Assembly: GCF_023349125.1 (NCBI RefSeq)
Contig: NZ_JAKIKT010000003.1
Coordinates: 186,001 to 250,000, forward strand
DNA from: Shewanella corallii
GTDB taxonomy: Bacteria > Pseudomonadota > Gammaproteobacteria > Enterobacterales > Shewanellaceae
Reading direction: 5' to 3'
Length of the DNA stretch: 64,000 nucleotides
This document shows, piece by piece, positions 28,363 through 38,659 of the stretch. A program made the translations under genes and the position numbers. The notes below the pieces were generated by a model, which worked only from the letters and a program-made list of their open reading frames with translations, was not told the DNA's origin and did no database searches. How positions within the stretch are numbered: the first letter of the stretch is position 1; each line of letters begins with the position of its first letter.

Positions 28363-28468
28363 GGTAACACTCCTTGTTATTGTTTCGGGCTCACTATCAA
28401 CCATAGCCTTGGCTGATTGCGTCTTTGCGATAGAATACAGTCAATTAAGTTTGCGTTGGAGTCAAAGT

Positions 28469-28888
28469 ATGTGGAAACAAAAGGAAATTCGCCTGCAGGC
28501 CCGAAGTCGGGGATTTCATCTGGTAACAGACGAAATACTGGATCAATTGCCGGAGCTGAAAAGCTATCGTGTGGGCCTGATGAATGTGCTGATAAAACAC
28601 ACTTCGGCGTCGCTGACAGTGAATGAAAATGCAGATCCCAGTGTCCGGGTAGACTTTGAATCCCACTTTAACCGCATGGTGCCTGAGGATGCTCCCCACT
28701 ATACCCACATCTACGAAGGCAGCGATGATATGCCGGCGCACCTGAAAGCCAGCTTATTGGGCCCTTCCCTGACCTTGCCTATTACCAATGGACGCTTGAA
28801 CCTGGGCACCTGGCAAGGCATCTATCTGTGCGAACACAGGGATCACGGCGGCAGCCGCAGCCTGGTGATTACCTTGCAGGGGGAATAG
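28469..28888 (+). CDS. yjbQ: YjbQ family protein (UPF0047)
   Basis: 139 residues. The conserved [13 protein letters not shown], a [12 protein letters not shown] middle and the C-terminal [18 protein letters not shown] define the family, which forms compact trimers with a metal-like site. Weak thiamin phosphate synthase activity has been reported for members; the cellular role is unclear. The open frame extends further 5', but ATG 28469 follows TGGAG and gives the family N terminus. Confidence 0.92.
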   Translation: MWKQKEIRLQARSRGFHLVTDEILDQLPELKSYRVGLMNVLIKHTSASLTVNENADPSVRVDFESHFNRMVPEDAPHYTHIYEGSDDMPAHLKASLLGPSLTLPITNGRLNLGTWQGIYLCEHRDHGGSRSLVITLQGE

Positions 28889-28914
28889 CTTCATTTTGAC
28901 CAAAGACCAACAAC

Positions 28915-28947
28915 AAAAAAGGCCACACAGGTAGACTATGTGACCTT
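28915..28947 (-). terminator. Intrinsic terminator of the RsmB-type gene
   Basis: A stem of about 12 bp with G-U pairs, followed on the minus strand by a six-T run, 20 bases after the stop of the methyltransferase gene. It may also stop yjbQ transcripts. Confidence 0.7.
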
Positions 28948-28968
28948 ATTTCAACGAGGAAATCTGGC

Positions 28969-30183
28969 TTATTCAGCAATACGCTCGATACGGGCCAGAT
29001 AGAAACCGTCAAAACCTGAATTTGCCGGCGTGATGGTTTCATCATCCAGCAGACGGAAGTTAGAGTGAGATGCCAGGAACTTGTCCACCTGCTCACGGTT
29101 TTCCTGCGGCATGATAGAGCATGTTGCGTATACCATCAGACCACCCACTTTTACCATCCGACTGTAGCTGTCGATAATATGGGTTTGCAGATCCATCAGT
29201 ACCTGCAGACGCTCAGGTGTATCACGCCACTTGGTATCCGGATTGCGTTTAAGTACGCCCAAACCTGAGCAGGGTACATCCAGCAGCAAACGGTCAGCCG
29301 TCAGCTTCAGGCGCTTAATGGTCTTGCTGGAGGCGATAATTCTGGTTTCCACATTGTGGGCACCCGCGCGGCGGGCACGCTCTTTAAGATTGTCCAGTTT
29401 CCACTGCTCAACGTCCATGGCAAGCAATCTTCCTTTACCCTGCATTTGTGCTGCCAGGTGCAAGGTTTTACCACCTGCGCCGGCGCAGGCATCAATCACC
29501 CGCATACCTGGTTTGGCATCCAGTGCTGCCGCTACCAACTGAGAGCCAGCATCCTGCTGCTCGAACCAACCATCTTTAAAGGCCTGGGTACGGAACAGAG
29601 CTGAATTTGATTCTACTTTCAGAGCTGTCATTACATTTTCGACTTCACTGGTCTGCACGCCCTCTTTACTCAAACGTTTCGCCAGTGCGTCGCGGTCACA
29701 CTTAAGCTCATTCACCCTCAGGTAGCGGGCAGGAGCCTGCCACATGGCTTCACGCTCAGCGCCCCAACTGTCACCAAGCTGCTGCTCACCCAGATCATTG
29801 AGCCACTGCGGACAACCATCCCACAATGCCGGGTCAGATTTAGCCTGCTCGATACGACTCTCCAGCTCCTTATCTTCCAATACTTCGCAGTAACGGAATT
29901 TAGGGACATCCAGCTTGTGGAATCTGTGCCATACATTCAACAGCAAGGTGCCCTTTTGACCGACCTGCTCTGGGGTCATGTTGGCCAGGAAACAGTACAG
30001 ATTCAGGCGACGCATAATGTCACCCGCCACCTGAGTGATCTCGGCCTGTGCCTGAGGTGCCATTTTCAGGCCGGAGAATGCCAGGGAATAAGCACGGTCC
30101 AGAGGACGGTTATCACACAGGGCACTGGTCAGTACCTGGATAACCAGGTCAGCCGCAGACGCGGACAGAGAGGATTTCAACAT
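28969..30183 (-). CDS. RsmB/NOP-family RNA cytosine methyltransferase
   Basis: 404 residues from ATG 30183. N-terminal helical domain, then a class I SAM domain: DACAGAGGKTLHLA (SAM site), LLLDVPCSGLG (first cysteine) and VYATCSI (catalytic cysteine), the two-cysteine arrangement of m5C methyltransferases. It is shorter than RsmB (429 residues in E. coli), and the N terminus lacks a clear NusB-like domain, so the target base is left open. Upstream in-frame starts exist without a good SD. Confidence 0.88.
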   Translation of the reverse strand: MLKSSLSASAADLVIQVLTSALCDNRPLDRAYSLAFSGLKMAPQAQAEITQVAGDIMRRLNLYCFLANMTPEQVGQKGTLLLNVWHRFHKLDVPKFRYCEVLEDKELESRIEQAKSDPALWDGCPQWLNDLGEQQLGDSWGAEREAMWQAPARYLRVNELKCDRDALAKRLSKEGVQTSEVENVMTALKVESNSALFRTQAFKDGWFEQQDAGSQLVAAALDAKPGMRVIDACAGAGGKTLHLAAQMQGKGRLLAMDVEQWKLDNLKERARRAGAHNVETRIIASSKTIKRLKLTADRLLLDVPCSGLGVLKRNPDTKWRDTPERLQVLMDLQTHIIDSYSRMVKVGGLMVYATCSIMPQENREQVDKFLASHSNFRLLDDETITPANSGFDGFYLARIERIAE

Positions 30184-30267
30184 ATCAAATACCAGTAGGT
30201 ATGGTCCGGGAAGAGAAAACCGGGGGATCATAGGGGCTGAGACGACGGTTAGCAACCAGCCAGCAAT

Positions 30268-30316
30268 AAAAAAGCCGGGGTATTGGCCTGATTGGTTCAG
30301 GTTATGCCCCGGCCTT
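30268..30316 (-). terminator. Intrinsic terminator of roxA
   Basis: On the minus strand an AAGGCCGGGG / CCCCGGCTT stem encloses a second small hairpin, and a T run follows. It lies 19 bases after the roxA stop. Confidence 0.85.
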
Positions 30317-30334
30317 ATCGACAGTTAAGCAGTA

Positions 30335-31486
30335 TCAATCCTGATCGTCGGCATCGAAATACCAATAGCCTTGCGAGATCCAGCCTGTCATCAGCTCAAT
30401 CACCTGATCGTTATCCAGCCATGGGCGCAGTTGCTCCCACTCAAGCTGTGGGCAGTTACACAGCAGCGGAATTAAACCTGCACATTCACCCGGCACTTTG
30501 ATTGCCTCACCATTAAGGTAAAACATGCCTTTGCGGTAATTATGCTCGAAGTAATGACAACGCAATCCGCCCAGACGGGTCAACGATTCGCTTTGGAGTT
30601 GGTCCAGCCACTCATCGGCAGACACGTCCCAGGCTTCTTCAAACAGGTCCAACGAGCATTTGGAGTTGGTCAGCATACGGCCAGCAAAATCACTGATGCA
30701 ATCATCAGTCAGGGCATTCAGCAGTTGCTCGCGAATACGGGCCAGATCACTGTTGTCTATGCATCCGGAGGTATTTGTCACTGTGCGGTCAGGATCTTCG
30801 ATCTGCGCCTTACCCATCTCATTATCAATCAGATAATCGGCAAATGCGCTGAACATATCCCTGGCGGATGCGGTTCTGAAGCCAACCGAAAAGCTCATGG
30901 ACGCTTCCAGAGTCACGCCGTCGTGAGGGAAGCCCGGTGGCAGATAGAGGATGTCGCCCGGCTCAAGCTCTACATCGATAATAGGCTCGAATGGATCTGT
31001 GTGCAGCAGGGCTTCGTGAGCGGCAAATTCGCGGTGCTCACCCTTATCACCGACTCGCCAACGACGACGGCCAGAGCCCTGACAGATGAATACGTCATAC
31101 AAGTCGATATGGGGACCTACACCGCCGCCCGGTACCGCGAAGCTCACCATGACATCGTCGAAACGCCAGCGTGGGATAAAATCAAATTGACGAGCCAGTT
31201 TTTCCGCTTCAGGAACCCAATTATTCAGCGCCTGAACCACCAGTGTCCAGCCCTCTTCGCCCAAATGATCGTAGGACTCAAATGGGCCAAACGCAGCCTG
31301 CCACTTTTCGCCTTCACGCCAAATAAGACGTGACTCGACTTCCTCTTCCATCGCCATACCGGCCATTTCATCCGCCGTCAGCAGATCCTTGAAGTTTTTG
31401 AAACCCTGGCGGATAACCACTGGCTTCTTCTGCCAGTATTCAGCCAGAAATTGCTCTGGAGTCAGATTGTTCAAATTCAGTTGCAT
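30335..31486 (-). CDS. roxA: 50S ribosomal protein L16 arginine 3-hydroxylase
   Basis: A JmjC-type 2-oxoglutarate/Fe(II) oxygenase (RoxA/YcfD) that hydroxylates an arginine of ribosomal protein L16. 383 residues. The iron triad is His126 and Asp128 in GPHIDLYDVF and His188 in GFPHDGVT, at the same spacing as in E. coli YcfD. A C-terminal winged-helix-like region follows. ATG 31486 is used; the preceding codon is TTG. Confidence 0.95.
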   Translation of the reverse strand: MQLNLNNLTPEQFLAEYWQKKPVVIRQGFKNFKDLLTADEMAGMAMEEEVESRLIWREGEKWQAAFGPFESYDHLGEEGWTLVVQALNNWVPEAEKLARQFDFIPRWRFDDVMVSFAVPGGGVGPHIDLYDVFICQGSGRRRWRVGDKGEHREFAAHEALLHTDPFEPIIDVELEPGDILYLPPGFPHDGVTLEASMSFSVGFRTASARDMFSAFADYLIDNEMGKAQIEDPDRTVTNTSGCIDNSDLARIREQLLNALTDDCISDFAGRMLTNSKCSLDLFEEAWDVSADEWLDQLQSESLTRLGGLRCHYFEHNYRKGMFYLNGEAIKVPGECAGLIPLLCNCPQLEWEQLRPWLDNDQVIELMTGWISQGYWYFDADDQD

Positions 31487-31640
31487 CAAAGTCGCCCTGT
31501 TGCGTTAACGGCATTACGTGCGCCAACGGCATTGAAAGCACGCCAGTGGCAGGAAAAAAGGGCACGCATGCTAACAGGAAGTGCAACCAAACAATGTGAG
31601 CAAGATCACGGCGACTTTGATTACATCATTTGTCGGGTAT

Positions 31641-31670
31641 AAAAAATGCGCAGCCAGGCTGCGCATTTTC
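31641..31670 (-). terminator. Intrinsic terminator of the DUF3334 gene
   Basis: AAAATGCGCAGCC / GGCTGCGCATTTT palindrome with T runs on both strands, 19 bases after the stop of the DUF3334 gene. Confidence 0.85.
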
Positions 31671-31688
31671 GCTTAACTCCAATATTCC

Positions 31689-32303
31689 CTAGGAACCATG
31701 TTTGGCCAGCAGAACATCAGGATCATAATCTTCTTCAGGATCAGGCTCCTCCAGACGGACAAACTCACTCTTATCCATGGAGAACTCCATATAGAAGGTG
31801 TGATTGTCTTCGGTCATAAAGGCCATGCGACTCATCACGGGGTTATCCAGATTAGCATCGATGGAGATATTCAGAGCCTTGTTGATGGACAGCATCTTGG
31901 GCTGGCTTTGATTGATTGAAGTTTGCAGCTCGCGGGATACTTTAAAGATAAAGTCGCCGATAATCTGATTGGTCAGCTCACCCATGACGTTACTGACGTC
32001 ATCAGAGGTGTGAGTAAAGGCCAGCTCGCTCTCTTTGAAGTTCATATTCAGCATGTATTTACGGTAGATTTCCACCGCAGCTTCACCACTGAAGTTCAGC
32101 AACACCAGTCCCGAAAAACCACCATCGAATACTGAAAAACAACCAATATCCGGCTTGAGTTTGGTCTGACTGATACGGCGCACCATACCCGAGTGTCTTA
32201 TTGTTGAATCTGTCGTATTGGACAGCACTTCAGACACGCTGCGGCAAAGGGTCAGTAATATATCATCTGAAGTCACCACTTCCGGTGAGGCTATTGCATT
32301 CAT
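31689..32303 (-). CDS. DUF3334 family protein, CheX-like
   Basis: 204 residues from ATG 32303. It has the DUF3334 hallmarks LKPDIGCFSVFDGGFSGLV and YMLNMN. The stretch VMGELTNQIIGDF resembles the ExxN phosphatase helix of the CheC/CheX/FliY family, so it may act on a phosphorylated response regulator. That role is an inference. It is divergent from a methyl-accepting chemotaxis protein gene. An ATG at 32315 is also possible. Confidence 0.78.
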   Translation of the reverse strand: MNAIASPEVVTSDDILLTLCRSVSEVLSNTTDSTIRHSGMVRRISQTKLKPDIGCFSVFDGGFSGLVLLNFSGEAAVEIYRKYMLNMNFKESELAFTHTSDDVSNVMGELTNQIIGDFIFKVSRELQTSINQSQPKMLSINKALNISIDANLDNPVMSRMAFMTEDNHTFYMEFSMDKSEFVRLEEPDPEEDYDPDVLLAKHGS

Positions 32304-32497
32304 GATTCTTTCCATCTGCTGTAAAAGGAGTTTCCTATCAATAAAGCGTAGTCGCAAAAAAATGAATTCAGCAGCTAATTTTTCATAATATGCAAATTAA
32401 AGTGCCACAGGGTTAACATTTTTAACCCATTAAGATTAACAACTTGAGTCAATTCATTAAGATGGGCTTTCTTATGTGATGAAGGGAACTCATATCC

Positions 32498-34057
32498 ATG
32501 TTGCTATTGAGACAACTCACGATTCTGCAACGCCTTATTCTGATGTTGGTACTCGCCGCCATAGGTACCTTTGTGTTCGCCTCTTTCTCCATTCTTGAGC
32601 AGCGCAGTAATCTGCAGCATCAACAAAACAAACAGATCCGCGAGCAGTTGGATACCGGAGTGAGCCTGCTCAACGCTCTGGCATCAACCGGGATCGCGCC
32701 AAAAACCTTAGTTGAGGGTTTAAAATATGGACAGAGTGGCAACTTTGTATTGCTTGGTCCAAATGGAAATCCTCTTGGGGAAACCGAAGCTCTGAGCAGT
32801 AAAGTAAGTCGGTCGCAGTGGCAAAAACTGGCAGCTTCAGCACGGTCAAACGGCTATGCAGAAACTCAGGTTGAGATCAGCTTTCAAGGCAAAACCGACA
32901 CTCTGATTATTGGTGCCAAACCTGCCGCCAATCATGTATTGGCCACCTGGGGTCTGGAAAGTGACATTAATGAGATCATGATTTCTCTGGCAGTGAACTA
33001 TCTCATCATTATGTTGATTATCTCCCTTCCTATCTTTGGATTCTTTCTGGTCCTGAATCGCTCTATCAGCCAGCCATTGGGACAAGCCATTGCTGCAATG
33101 GAGAATATCGCAAGGGGCGATGCAGACTTAACTCAACGCCTGGACACCTCAGGCCGGGATGAGGTCGCGCAGCTCAGCCTGGCTTTCAATGAGTTCGTCT
33201 CCAACCTTGGTCAAACCATAAGTCAGCTACAGCCCTTGGGGAGTAATCTGGACCAGGAGTCCGGCCGCCTGCAGCAGGCCGTTCAGGATGCCAACCACAG
33301 TGCAGAACATGTTCACCGGGAAACCTCTGCTGTGGCGGTTGTCGTCAAGCAGATGCTGACAACTACACAGGAGATGGCAGCCAATACCCAGCATGCAGCA
33401 GACTCAGCAGCCAGTGTCAGAGTACAGGCGGATACCAGCCTGGAGATGATGAGTCACACCACTCAAAAGATCAGGGTGCTTGGGCAGGAACTCAGCCAAA
33501 GCCGCACAGTAACTGAGTCACTGGAGCACGCCAGTAATCGTATCGGGGATATTCTGAACGTTATTCAGGGCATCTCTGAGCAAACTAACCTGCTGGCATT
33601 AAATGCAGCCATTGAAGCGGCCAGAGCCGGTGCTCAGGGACGCGGCTTTGCAGTAGTGGCTGACGAAGTTCGGGCTCTGGCCAACCGAACTCAATCCTCC
33701 ACCGAGCAGATCCAACTTATTATTAAGGAGATCCAGCAGGGGGTGACTGCGGTGCTGACCAGCAACCAGACGACACAGGAGCAATCAAAACAGCTGCAGC
33801 AGCAGGCCGACAATGTCGCCGAGGCGATGGAAGCTATCCTTGCTTTGGTTAATCAGATAAGTGATATGAACACTCAGCTTGCCAGTGCCACTGAAGAGCA
33901 GTCACTGGTGACCGCAGAAATCAGCCGTAACGTCAGTAATATCAGTGAACTGACCGAGGTGTCGCTGCAGGCCAATCAAAGTAACGCCAAGGCATCGAGC
34001 GCGCTGCAAATCATGAGTGAGCAGATAACCAAAGGCCTGGGCCACTTTAAAGCCTGA
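32498..34057 (+). CDS. Methyl-accepting chemotaxis protein
   Basis: 519 residues. Membrane helix 1 (about 12-30), a periplasmic sensor of about 130 residues, membrane helix 2 (about 168-188), a HAMP domain ([20 protein letters not shown]) and a long coiled-coil signalling domain. The kinase-control tip is nearly canonical: [20 protein letters not shown], then [15 protein letters not shown]. There is no C-terminal pentapeptide tether for CheR. The sensed ligand is unknown. Confidence 0.95.
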   Translation: MLLLRQLTILQRLILMLVLAAIGTFVFASFSILEQRSNLQHQQNKQIREQLDTGVSLLNALASTGIAPKTLVEGLKYGQSGNFVLLGPNGNPLGETEALSSKVSRSQWQKLAASARSNGYAETQVEISFQGKTDTLIIGAKPAANHVLATWGLESDINEIMISLAVNYLIIMLIISLPIFGFFLVLNRSISQPLGQAIAAMENIARGDADLTQRLDTSGRDEVAQLSLAFNEFVSNLGQTISQLQPLGSNLDQESGRLQQAVQDANHSAEHVHRETSAVAVVVKQMLTTTQEMAANTQHAADSAASVRVQADTSLEMMSHTTQKIRVLGQELSQSRTVTESLEHASNRIGDILNVIQGISEQTNLLALNAAIEAARAGAQGRGFAVVADEVRALANRTQSSTEQIQLIIKEIQQGVTAVLTSNQTTQEQSKQLQQQADNVAEAMEAILALVNQISDMNTQLASATEEQSLVTAEISRNVSNISELTEVSLQANQSNAKASSALQIMSEQITKGLGHFKA

Positions 34058-34061
34058 ATAC

Positions 34062-34088
34062 GGGCCCGGCATTGCCGGGCCTTCTCTT
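34062..34088 (+). terminator. Intrinsic terminator of the chemoreceptor gene
   Basis: GGCCCGGC / GCCGGGCC with an ATT loop and a TTCTCTT tail, five bases after the stop. Confidence 0.75.
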
Positions 34089-34193
34089 CCCCTTCCCTTC
34101 AAGGAATCTTTTGCCCTGCCTACGCCGCTATACGCAAATTGATATTGTGTTAAGCTTGAGGTGACTTTCATTTCACCGAGAGAGGGAGCCCAG

Positions 34194-34577
34194 GTGAGAC
34201 TGACACTAGCTGTTCACGCGCAACTTTATACCATTCACAGCTTCAGTCCGGATACGGAGATTCCGGCGTCGATTTTTTCTCAACCTATGTTCTTTATTGG
34301 CAAAACCCGGGAAGAGCTTTCTGTGGTCGTGCCATCGGATCTTGCTCTGGAGAGTCTTGAGCAAGAGGACGACTGGCGCTGCCTTGAGATCCTGGGGCCA
34401 CTGGGATTCTCCATGACAGGTATTCTTTCGCGTATCTCCACCACGCTGGCAGAAGCCAACATCAGTATTTTTGCCATATCTACCTTTGACACTGACTACA
34501 TTCTGGTAAAAAAAGACACACTTGAAGCCGCCAAGGCTGCGCTTAAACAAAAGCAGTATCAGGTTATTGATTATTAG
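34194..34577 (+). CDS. ACT-domain protein preceding ptsH
   Basis: 127 residues from GTG 34194, which has AGGGAG five bases upstream. Two ACT-like halves are suggested: an N-terminal part with SQPMFFIGKTREELSVVVP and a C-terminal part with ILGPLGFSMTGILSRISTTLAEANISIFAIST, as in ACT_7/CASTOR-like proteins that bind amino acids. It is 11 bases upstream of ptsH and probably in one operon, which would join an amino-acid sensor to the PTS relay. That link is an inference. Confidence 0.8.
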   Translation: MRLTLAVHAQLYTIHSFSPDTEIPASIFSQPMFFIGKTREELSVVVPSDLALESLEQEDDWRCLEILGPLGFSMTGILSRISTTLAEANISIFAISTFDTDYILVKKDTLEAAKAALKQKQYQVIDY

Positions 34578-34588
34578 CAGGCACTTCC

Positions 34589-34855
34589 ATGACCGCAGTC
34601 CATCGCCAATCCTTGATCATTAAAGCCAGGCATGGCATCCATACCCGCCCCGGCGCCCTTTTTGTTAAAGCGGCCAAAGGGTTTGAAGCCGATATCCGAC
34701 TGGCGTGCGACGGCAAAGAAGCCAATGGTAAAAGCCTGTTTAAACTGCAAACCCTGCCCCTGAGCTGCGGCGCACAGGTAGAGATTATTGCGTCGGGTCA
34801 GGATGCACATCAGGCAGTAGAAGCCCTGGCAGCACTGCTAAGTGAGTTGGAATAA
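34589..34855 (+). CDS. ptsH: HPr phosphocarrier protein
   Basis: 88 residues. The phosphorylated histidine is in GIHTRPGALF (His18), and a serine sits in GKSLFKL at the position of the regulatory Ser46. It accepts phosphate from EI and passes it to EIIA. The order ptsH-ptsI-crr is the enterobacterial one. No HPr kinase gene is in the window. Confidence 0.95.
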   Translation: MTAVHRQSLIIKARHGIHTRPGALFVKAAKGFEADIRLACDGKEANGKSLFKLQTLPLSCGAQVEIIASGQDAHQAVEALAALLSELE

Positions 34856-34859
34856 CAAT

Positions 34860-36581
34860 ATGGGCCGCATTGCTCAAGGAACCGGAGTATCTGCTGGTAT
34901 CGCCTTTGGCACCGCTCTGGTGTTACCGCCACCATCGGATATTGACGCCAATCAGCGAATCAAACCAGCCGACGTTGCCAATCAGCAATCGGCCTTTAAT
35001 TCAGCTTGCCAATCCCTCATTTCTCAATTAACACCACTGCTGGAGCAGTTTGAAGAAAGCTCCCCACAGGGGCAGCTGATTGAAGCAGAGCTCATGCTGC
35101 TTGAAGATGAAGAATTCACTGACGCGGTTCATCAGGCTATTTCCACCCTCAGATTGCCCGCTCACCTCGCGGTAGACAGAATTGTCCAGCAGCATGCAGA
35201 TGAGCTGGAAGCACTGGAAGATGAATACCTTGCCGCCAGAGCCAAAGATATTTTGAGTCTGGGGCAACGCCTTGTGAGGCAACTGCGTGGTGAGCAACTG
35301 CCGGATCTCAATGCCTTAGAGCGCGACACCATACTGATCGCCAGGGATATGACTCCGGCAGAATTTGCCGCACTGCCGATGAAGTCCATTAAAGGACTGG
35401 TGCTGATTGAAGGCGGACTGACAAGCCACACAGCCATTCTGGCCAGAGCCGCTGGCATACCAGCCCTGCTTAGCTGCCGCATTGAGCCGGGAGAAGTGAG
35501 TTCCGGAGACAGTGTTATCCTCAATGCCAACGAGCAAACCCTGCATATTTCGCCATCAGCCAATACCATTTCAGAATTGAAAAAGTCTCTGGCTCAGTTT
35601 CAGGCGAGACAGGATGCGCTGGCTGAGCTGATAGACAGGGAGTGTGTCACCCGGGATGGTACCCCAGTGCCTCTGTTGGCCAATGTCGGTTGTAAAGCCG
35701 ATATCGATCAGCTGTTGGCTCTTAATGGCGCAGGCGTTGGCTTGTTGCGGACCGAGCTGATGCTGCTCAATGCCGAGCAGTTGCCTGATGAAGAGGAGCA
35801 GTACAAAGCCTACCTGGATTGTTTACTGCAGTTGGACGGCAAACCTTTTACAGTTAGAACCATGGATATTGGCGCAGACAAAGTAGTGGCCGCACTGAAG
35901 TTACCTAAAGAGCCCAATCCGGCGTTGGGCCTCAGGGGAATAAGGTACAGCTATACCCACCCGGATCTGTTCCGTAGTCAGCTCAGAGCACTGCTCAGAG
36001 TCGCCAACCATGGTCCGGTCAGGCTGATGTTCCCCATGATCAACCAGGTAGAAGAGTTGGACTGGGTGCTGACCGAGCTGGAATCGTGCCGGCAATTACT
36101 ATTGCAAAATGAACAAGGCTATGGAGAGATCGCCTTGGGGATTGTCGTCGAAACTCCGGCGGCGGCCCTGAATCTGGAAAGCATGTTACCTGAGCTTGAT
36201 TTTATCAGCATAGGGACCAACGACCTGACCCAATACACCATGGCTGCAGACCGTATGCAGCCAGAAATTACCCGCGCCTTCCCGACCCTGTCACCTCCCC
36301 TGCTAAGGTTAATCAAGCACTGTATCGATGCTGCACATCAATACGGACTGCCTGTATCTATGTGCGGAGAACTGGCAGGAAACCCTCAAGCCACGGCGTT
36401 ACTGCTGGGATTGGGACTGGATGAGTTCAGCCTGAGCCCCAGCGGACTGCTGGAAGTCAAAGCAAAGGTTCTTGAAACCGATATGGAAGCCGCTGGCCTC
36501 ATTGCTGAAAAAGCGCTCAAATGTCGACGTTTGGATGAACTGAAGGCCTGCATTGCCCCTGTCAATTCCACCTCTGATTGA
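34860..36581 (+). CDS. ptsI: PTS enzyme I
   Basis: Phosphoenolpyruvate-protein phosphotransferase, 573 residues. Active His190 in GGLTSHTAILARAAGIP; PEP-site motifs GVGLLRTELML, IGTNDLTQYT and CGELAG are intact. ATG 34860, four bases after ptsH; the open frame extends 18 bases into ptsH but has no better start. Confidence 0.97.
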   Translation: MGRIAQGTGVSAGIAFGTALVLPPPSDIDANQRIKPADVANQQSAFNSACQSLISQLTPLLEQFEESSPQGQLIEAELMLLEDEEFTDAVHQAISTLRLPAHLAVDRIVQQHADELEALEDEYLAARAKDILSLGQRLVRQLRGEQLPDLNALERDTILIARDMTPAEFAALPMKSIKGLVLIEGGLTSHTAILARAAGIPALLSCRIEPGEVSSGDSVILNANEQTLHISPSANTISELKKSLAQFQARQDALAELIDRECVTRDGTPVPLLANVGCKADIDQLLALNGAGVGLLRTELMLLNAEQLPDEEEQYKAYLDCLLQLDGKPFTVRTMDIGADKVVAALKLPKEPNPALGLRGIRYSYTHPDLFRSQLRALLRVANHGPVRLMFPMINQVEELDWVLTELESCRQLLLQNEQGYGEIALGIVVETPAAALNLESMLPELDFISIGTNDLTQYTMAADRMQPEITRAFPTLSPPLLRLIKHCIDAAHQYGLPVSMCGELAGNPQATALLLGLGLDEFSLSPSGLLEVKAKVLETDMEAAGLIAEKALKCRRLDELKACIAPVNSTSD

Positions 36582-36625
36582 GTATCCTGTCGTTTGGTTA
36601 AATTAAGGATAGCAGGCAAGAGGTT

Positions 36626-37138
36626 ATGGGATTCTTAAGCCGAATCAGACGTATGGTTTCAGGCCAGCCCCCGGTTGAAGGCGGGGTAGATATTCTGGCG
36701 CCCGTCAGTGGTCAGTTGGTGTCACTGGAGAATGTACCGGACAAGGTATTCGCTGAAAAAATTGTCGGCGACGGTATAGCCATTGAACCCAGCGGAAAGC
36801 AACTGTGCGCCCCAATCTCAGGCACTCTGGCCAAAATATTTGAAAACAATCACGCCTTCAGCATTGAAAGCCCCCATGGCATAGAACTCTTTGTTCACTT
36901 TGGTGTGGGGACAGTAGAGCTGGGCGGAAAAGGCTTTACCCGCCTGAAAGAGGAAGGCTCCCAGGTTGAAGCCGGTGAGCCGGTTATCGAGCTTGACCTG
37001 AAATCAATCAAACAGGAAATTCCCTGCGTGCTGACCCCTGTAGTGGTTGCCAATATGGAGGATATTGCCTCCATGACCCAAAAAACAGGCAGCGTCACCG
37101 CGGGTAAAGACACCATTTTCACCGTCACCATGCAATAA
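36626..37138 (+). CDS. crr: Glucose-specific type EIIA component
   Basis: 170 residues. His76 (NHAFSIE) and phospho-acceptor His91 (FVHFGVGTVEL) match the E. coli EIIA-Glc pair. Because no EIIB/EIIC gene is nearby, its role here may be mainly regulatory (for example adenylate cyclase or transporter control), which is an inference. Confidence 0.96.
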   Translation: MGFLSRIRRMVSGQPPVEGGVDILAPVSGQLVSLENVPDKVFAEKIVGDGIAIEPSGKQLCAPISGTLAKIFENNHAFSIESPHGIELFVHFGVGTVELGGKGFTRLKEEGSQVEAGEPVIELDLKSIKQEIPCVLTPVVVANMEDIASMTQKTGSVTAGKDTIFTVTMQ

Positions 37139-37184
37139 ACACTGCATCGAGTGCGCCCCTAGACGATAATAACAGGAGTAAACA

Positions 37185-37526
37185 GTGACCCTTTACGGCA
37201 TTAAAAACTGCGATACCGTCAAGAAAGCCCGCAAATGGCTGGAAGCCAACGAGCACAATGTTCCATTTCATGATTTCCGGGAACAGGGTCTGGACGAAAC
37301 CGATCTGACCGCATGGGTAAAAAGCCTGGGCTGGGAAGCGGTCCTGAACAAACGCTCTACCAGTTTTCGCGCTCTGGATGATGCCGACAAACAAAACATT
37401 GATGAAGCCAAGGCGATACAGCTGATGCTGGCCAACCCTACTCTGATCAAACGTCCTGTGCTGGCGACCAATGGCAAAGTCATGGTGGGTTTCAAAGACG
37501 CTGATTATCAAGCCTGGTTTGCCTGA
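37185..37526 (+). CDS. yffB: ArsC/Spx-family reductase YffB
   Basis: 113 residues with the single redox cysteine in [10 protein letters not shown] (Cys9), the thioredoxin-like ArsC fold, and RPVLATNG near the C terminus. The single cysteine and the position directly before dapE match E. coli yffB. GTG start preceded by CAGGAG. Its stop overlaps the dapE start. Confidence 0.9.
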   Translation: MTLYGIKNCDTVKKARKWLEANEHNVPFHDFREQGLDETDLTAWVKSLGWEAVLNKRSTSFRALDDADKQNIDEAKAIQLMLANPTLIKRPVLATNGKVMVGFKDADYQAWFA

Positions 37527-38659
37527 TGAGCAGAGAAGTTACCGATATTGCGATAGATTTAATCGCGCGCCCTTCAGTCACACCCGAGGATGCCGGCTGC
37601 CAGAAAATGATGGCTGACTACCTGGCACCTTTGGGGTTTGATATTGAGTCCATGGTGTTTGAAGACACCACCAATATGTGGGCCCGAAAAGGCAGCGAAG
37701 GCCCGCTGTTCTGCTTCGCCGGCCATACTGACGTTGTACCGGCCGGTGACCTGAATCAGTGGCATACCCCTCCGTTCGAGCCAAGAGAGATAGATGGCTA
37801 TCTGCACGGCCGGGGCGCAGCGGATATGAAAGGCTCACTGGCAGCCATGATGGTGGCCACCAAGCGCTTTGTTGAAAAACATCCTGACCACAATGGCTCC
37901 ATCGCGTTTCTGATCACCAGTGATGAAGAAGGCCCTTTTATCAACGGCACGACAAGGGTTATCGATACCCTTGAAGCCCGTAATGAAAAGATTACCTGGG
38001 CTTTGGTGGGCGAACCATCATCAACCCACCTGCTGGGTGATATTGTCAAGAATGGCCGTCGTGGCAGTCTGACTGGTAACCTGACCGTTAAAGGGGTTCA
38101 GGGGCATGTTGCCTACCCACATCTCGCCGATAATCCTGTGCATAAAGCGGCCCCGGCGCTGGCAGAACTGGCTCGTATCAAATGGGATAATGGTAATGAG
38201 TTCTTCCCTCCTACCAGCTTTCAGATAGCCAATATTAACGCGGGAACAGGTGCCTCCAATGTGATCCCAGGAGCGATGGAGGTGATGTTTAACTTCCGCT
38301 ACTCCACCGAAGTGACTGCTGAAATATTGATAGAGAGAGTTCTGGGCATTCTCGATGCCCATGGTCTGGACTATGATATCAGTTGGGTATTCAACGGACT
38401 TCCTTTCCTCACAGGTGAAGGACCTTTGTTGGATGCAACCCGGGAAGCGATCTACGAGGTGACAGGTACACAGACGGATCCTCAGACCAGCGGCGGTACA
38501 TCCGATGGTCGCTTTATCGCCCCGACCGGCGCACAGGTTATTGAACTGGGCCCGGTGAATGCCACCATTCACAAAGTGAATGAATGTGTTCGTACTGCAG
38601 ATCTGGAGCTACTGGCATGCTGCTACGAAAAGATTCTGGAAAAACTGCTGTGCCGCTGA
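37526..38659 (+). CDS. dapE: Succinyl-diaminopimelate desuccinylase
   Basis: Zn-dependent M20 hydrolase making LL-diaminopimelate and succinate for lysine and peptidoglycan. 377 residues. His67 and Asp69 (GHTDVVP), Asp100 (GRGAADMKG) and Glu134/Glu135 (DEEGP) are at the positions of the Haemophilus enzyme. It overlaps yffB by one base and the following peptidase gene by 43 bases. Confidence 0.98.
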   Translation: MSREVTDIAIDLIARPSVTPEDAGCQKMMADYLAPLGFDIESMVFEDTTNMWARKGSEGPLFCFAGHTDVVPAGDLNQWHTPPFEPREIDGYLHGRGAADMKGSLAAMMVATKRFVEKHPDHNGSIAFLITSDEEGPFINGTTRVIDTLEARNEKITWALVGEPSSTHLLGDIVKNGRRGSLTGNLTVKGVQGHVAYPHLADNPVHKAAPALAELARIKWDNGNEFFPPTSFQIANINAGTGASNVIPGAMEVMFNFRYSTEVTAEILIERVLGILDAHGLDYDISWVFNGLPFLTGEGPLLDATREAIYEVTGTQTDPQTSGGTSDGRFIAPTGAQVIELGPVNATIHKVNECVRTADLELLACCYEKILEKLLCR

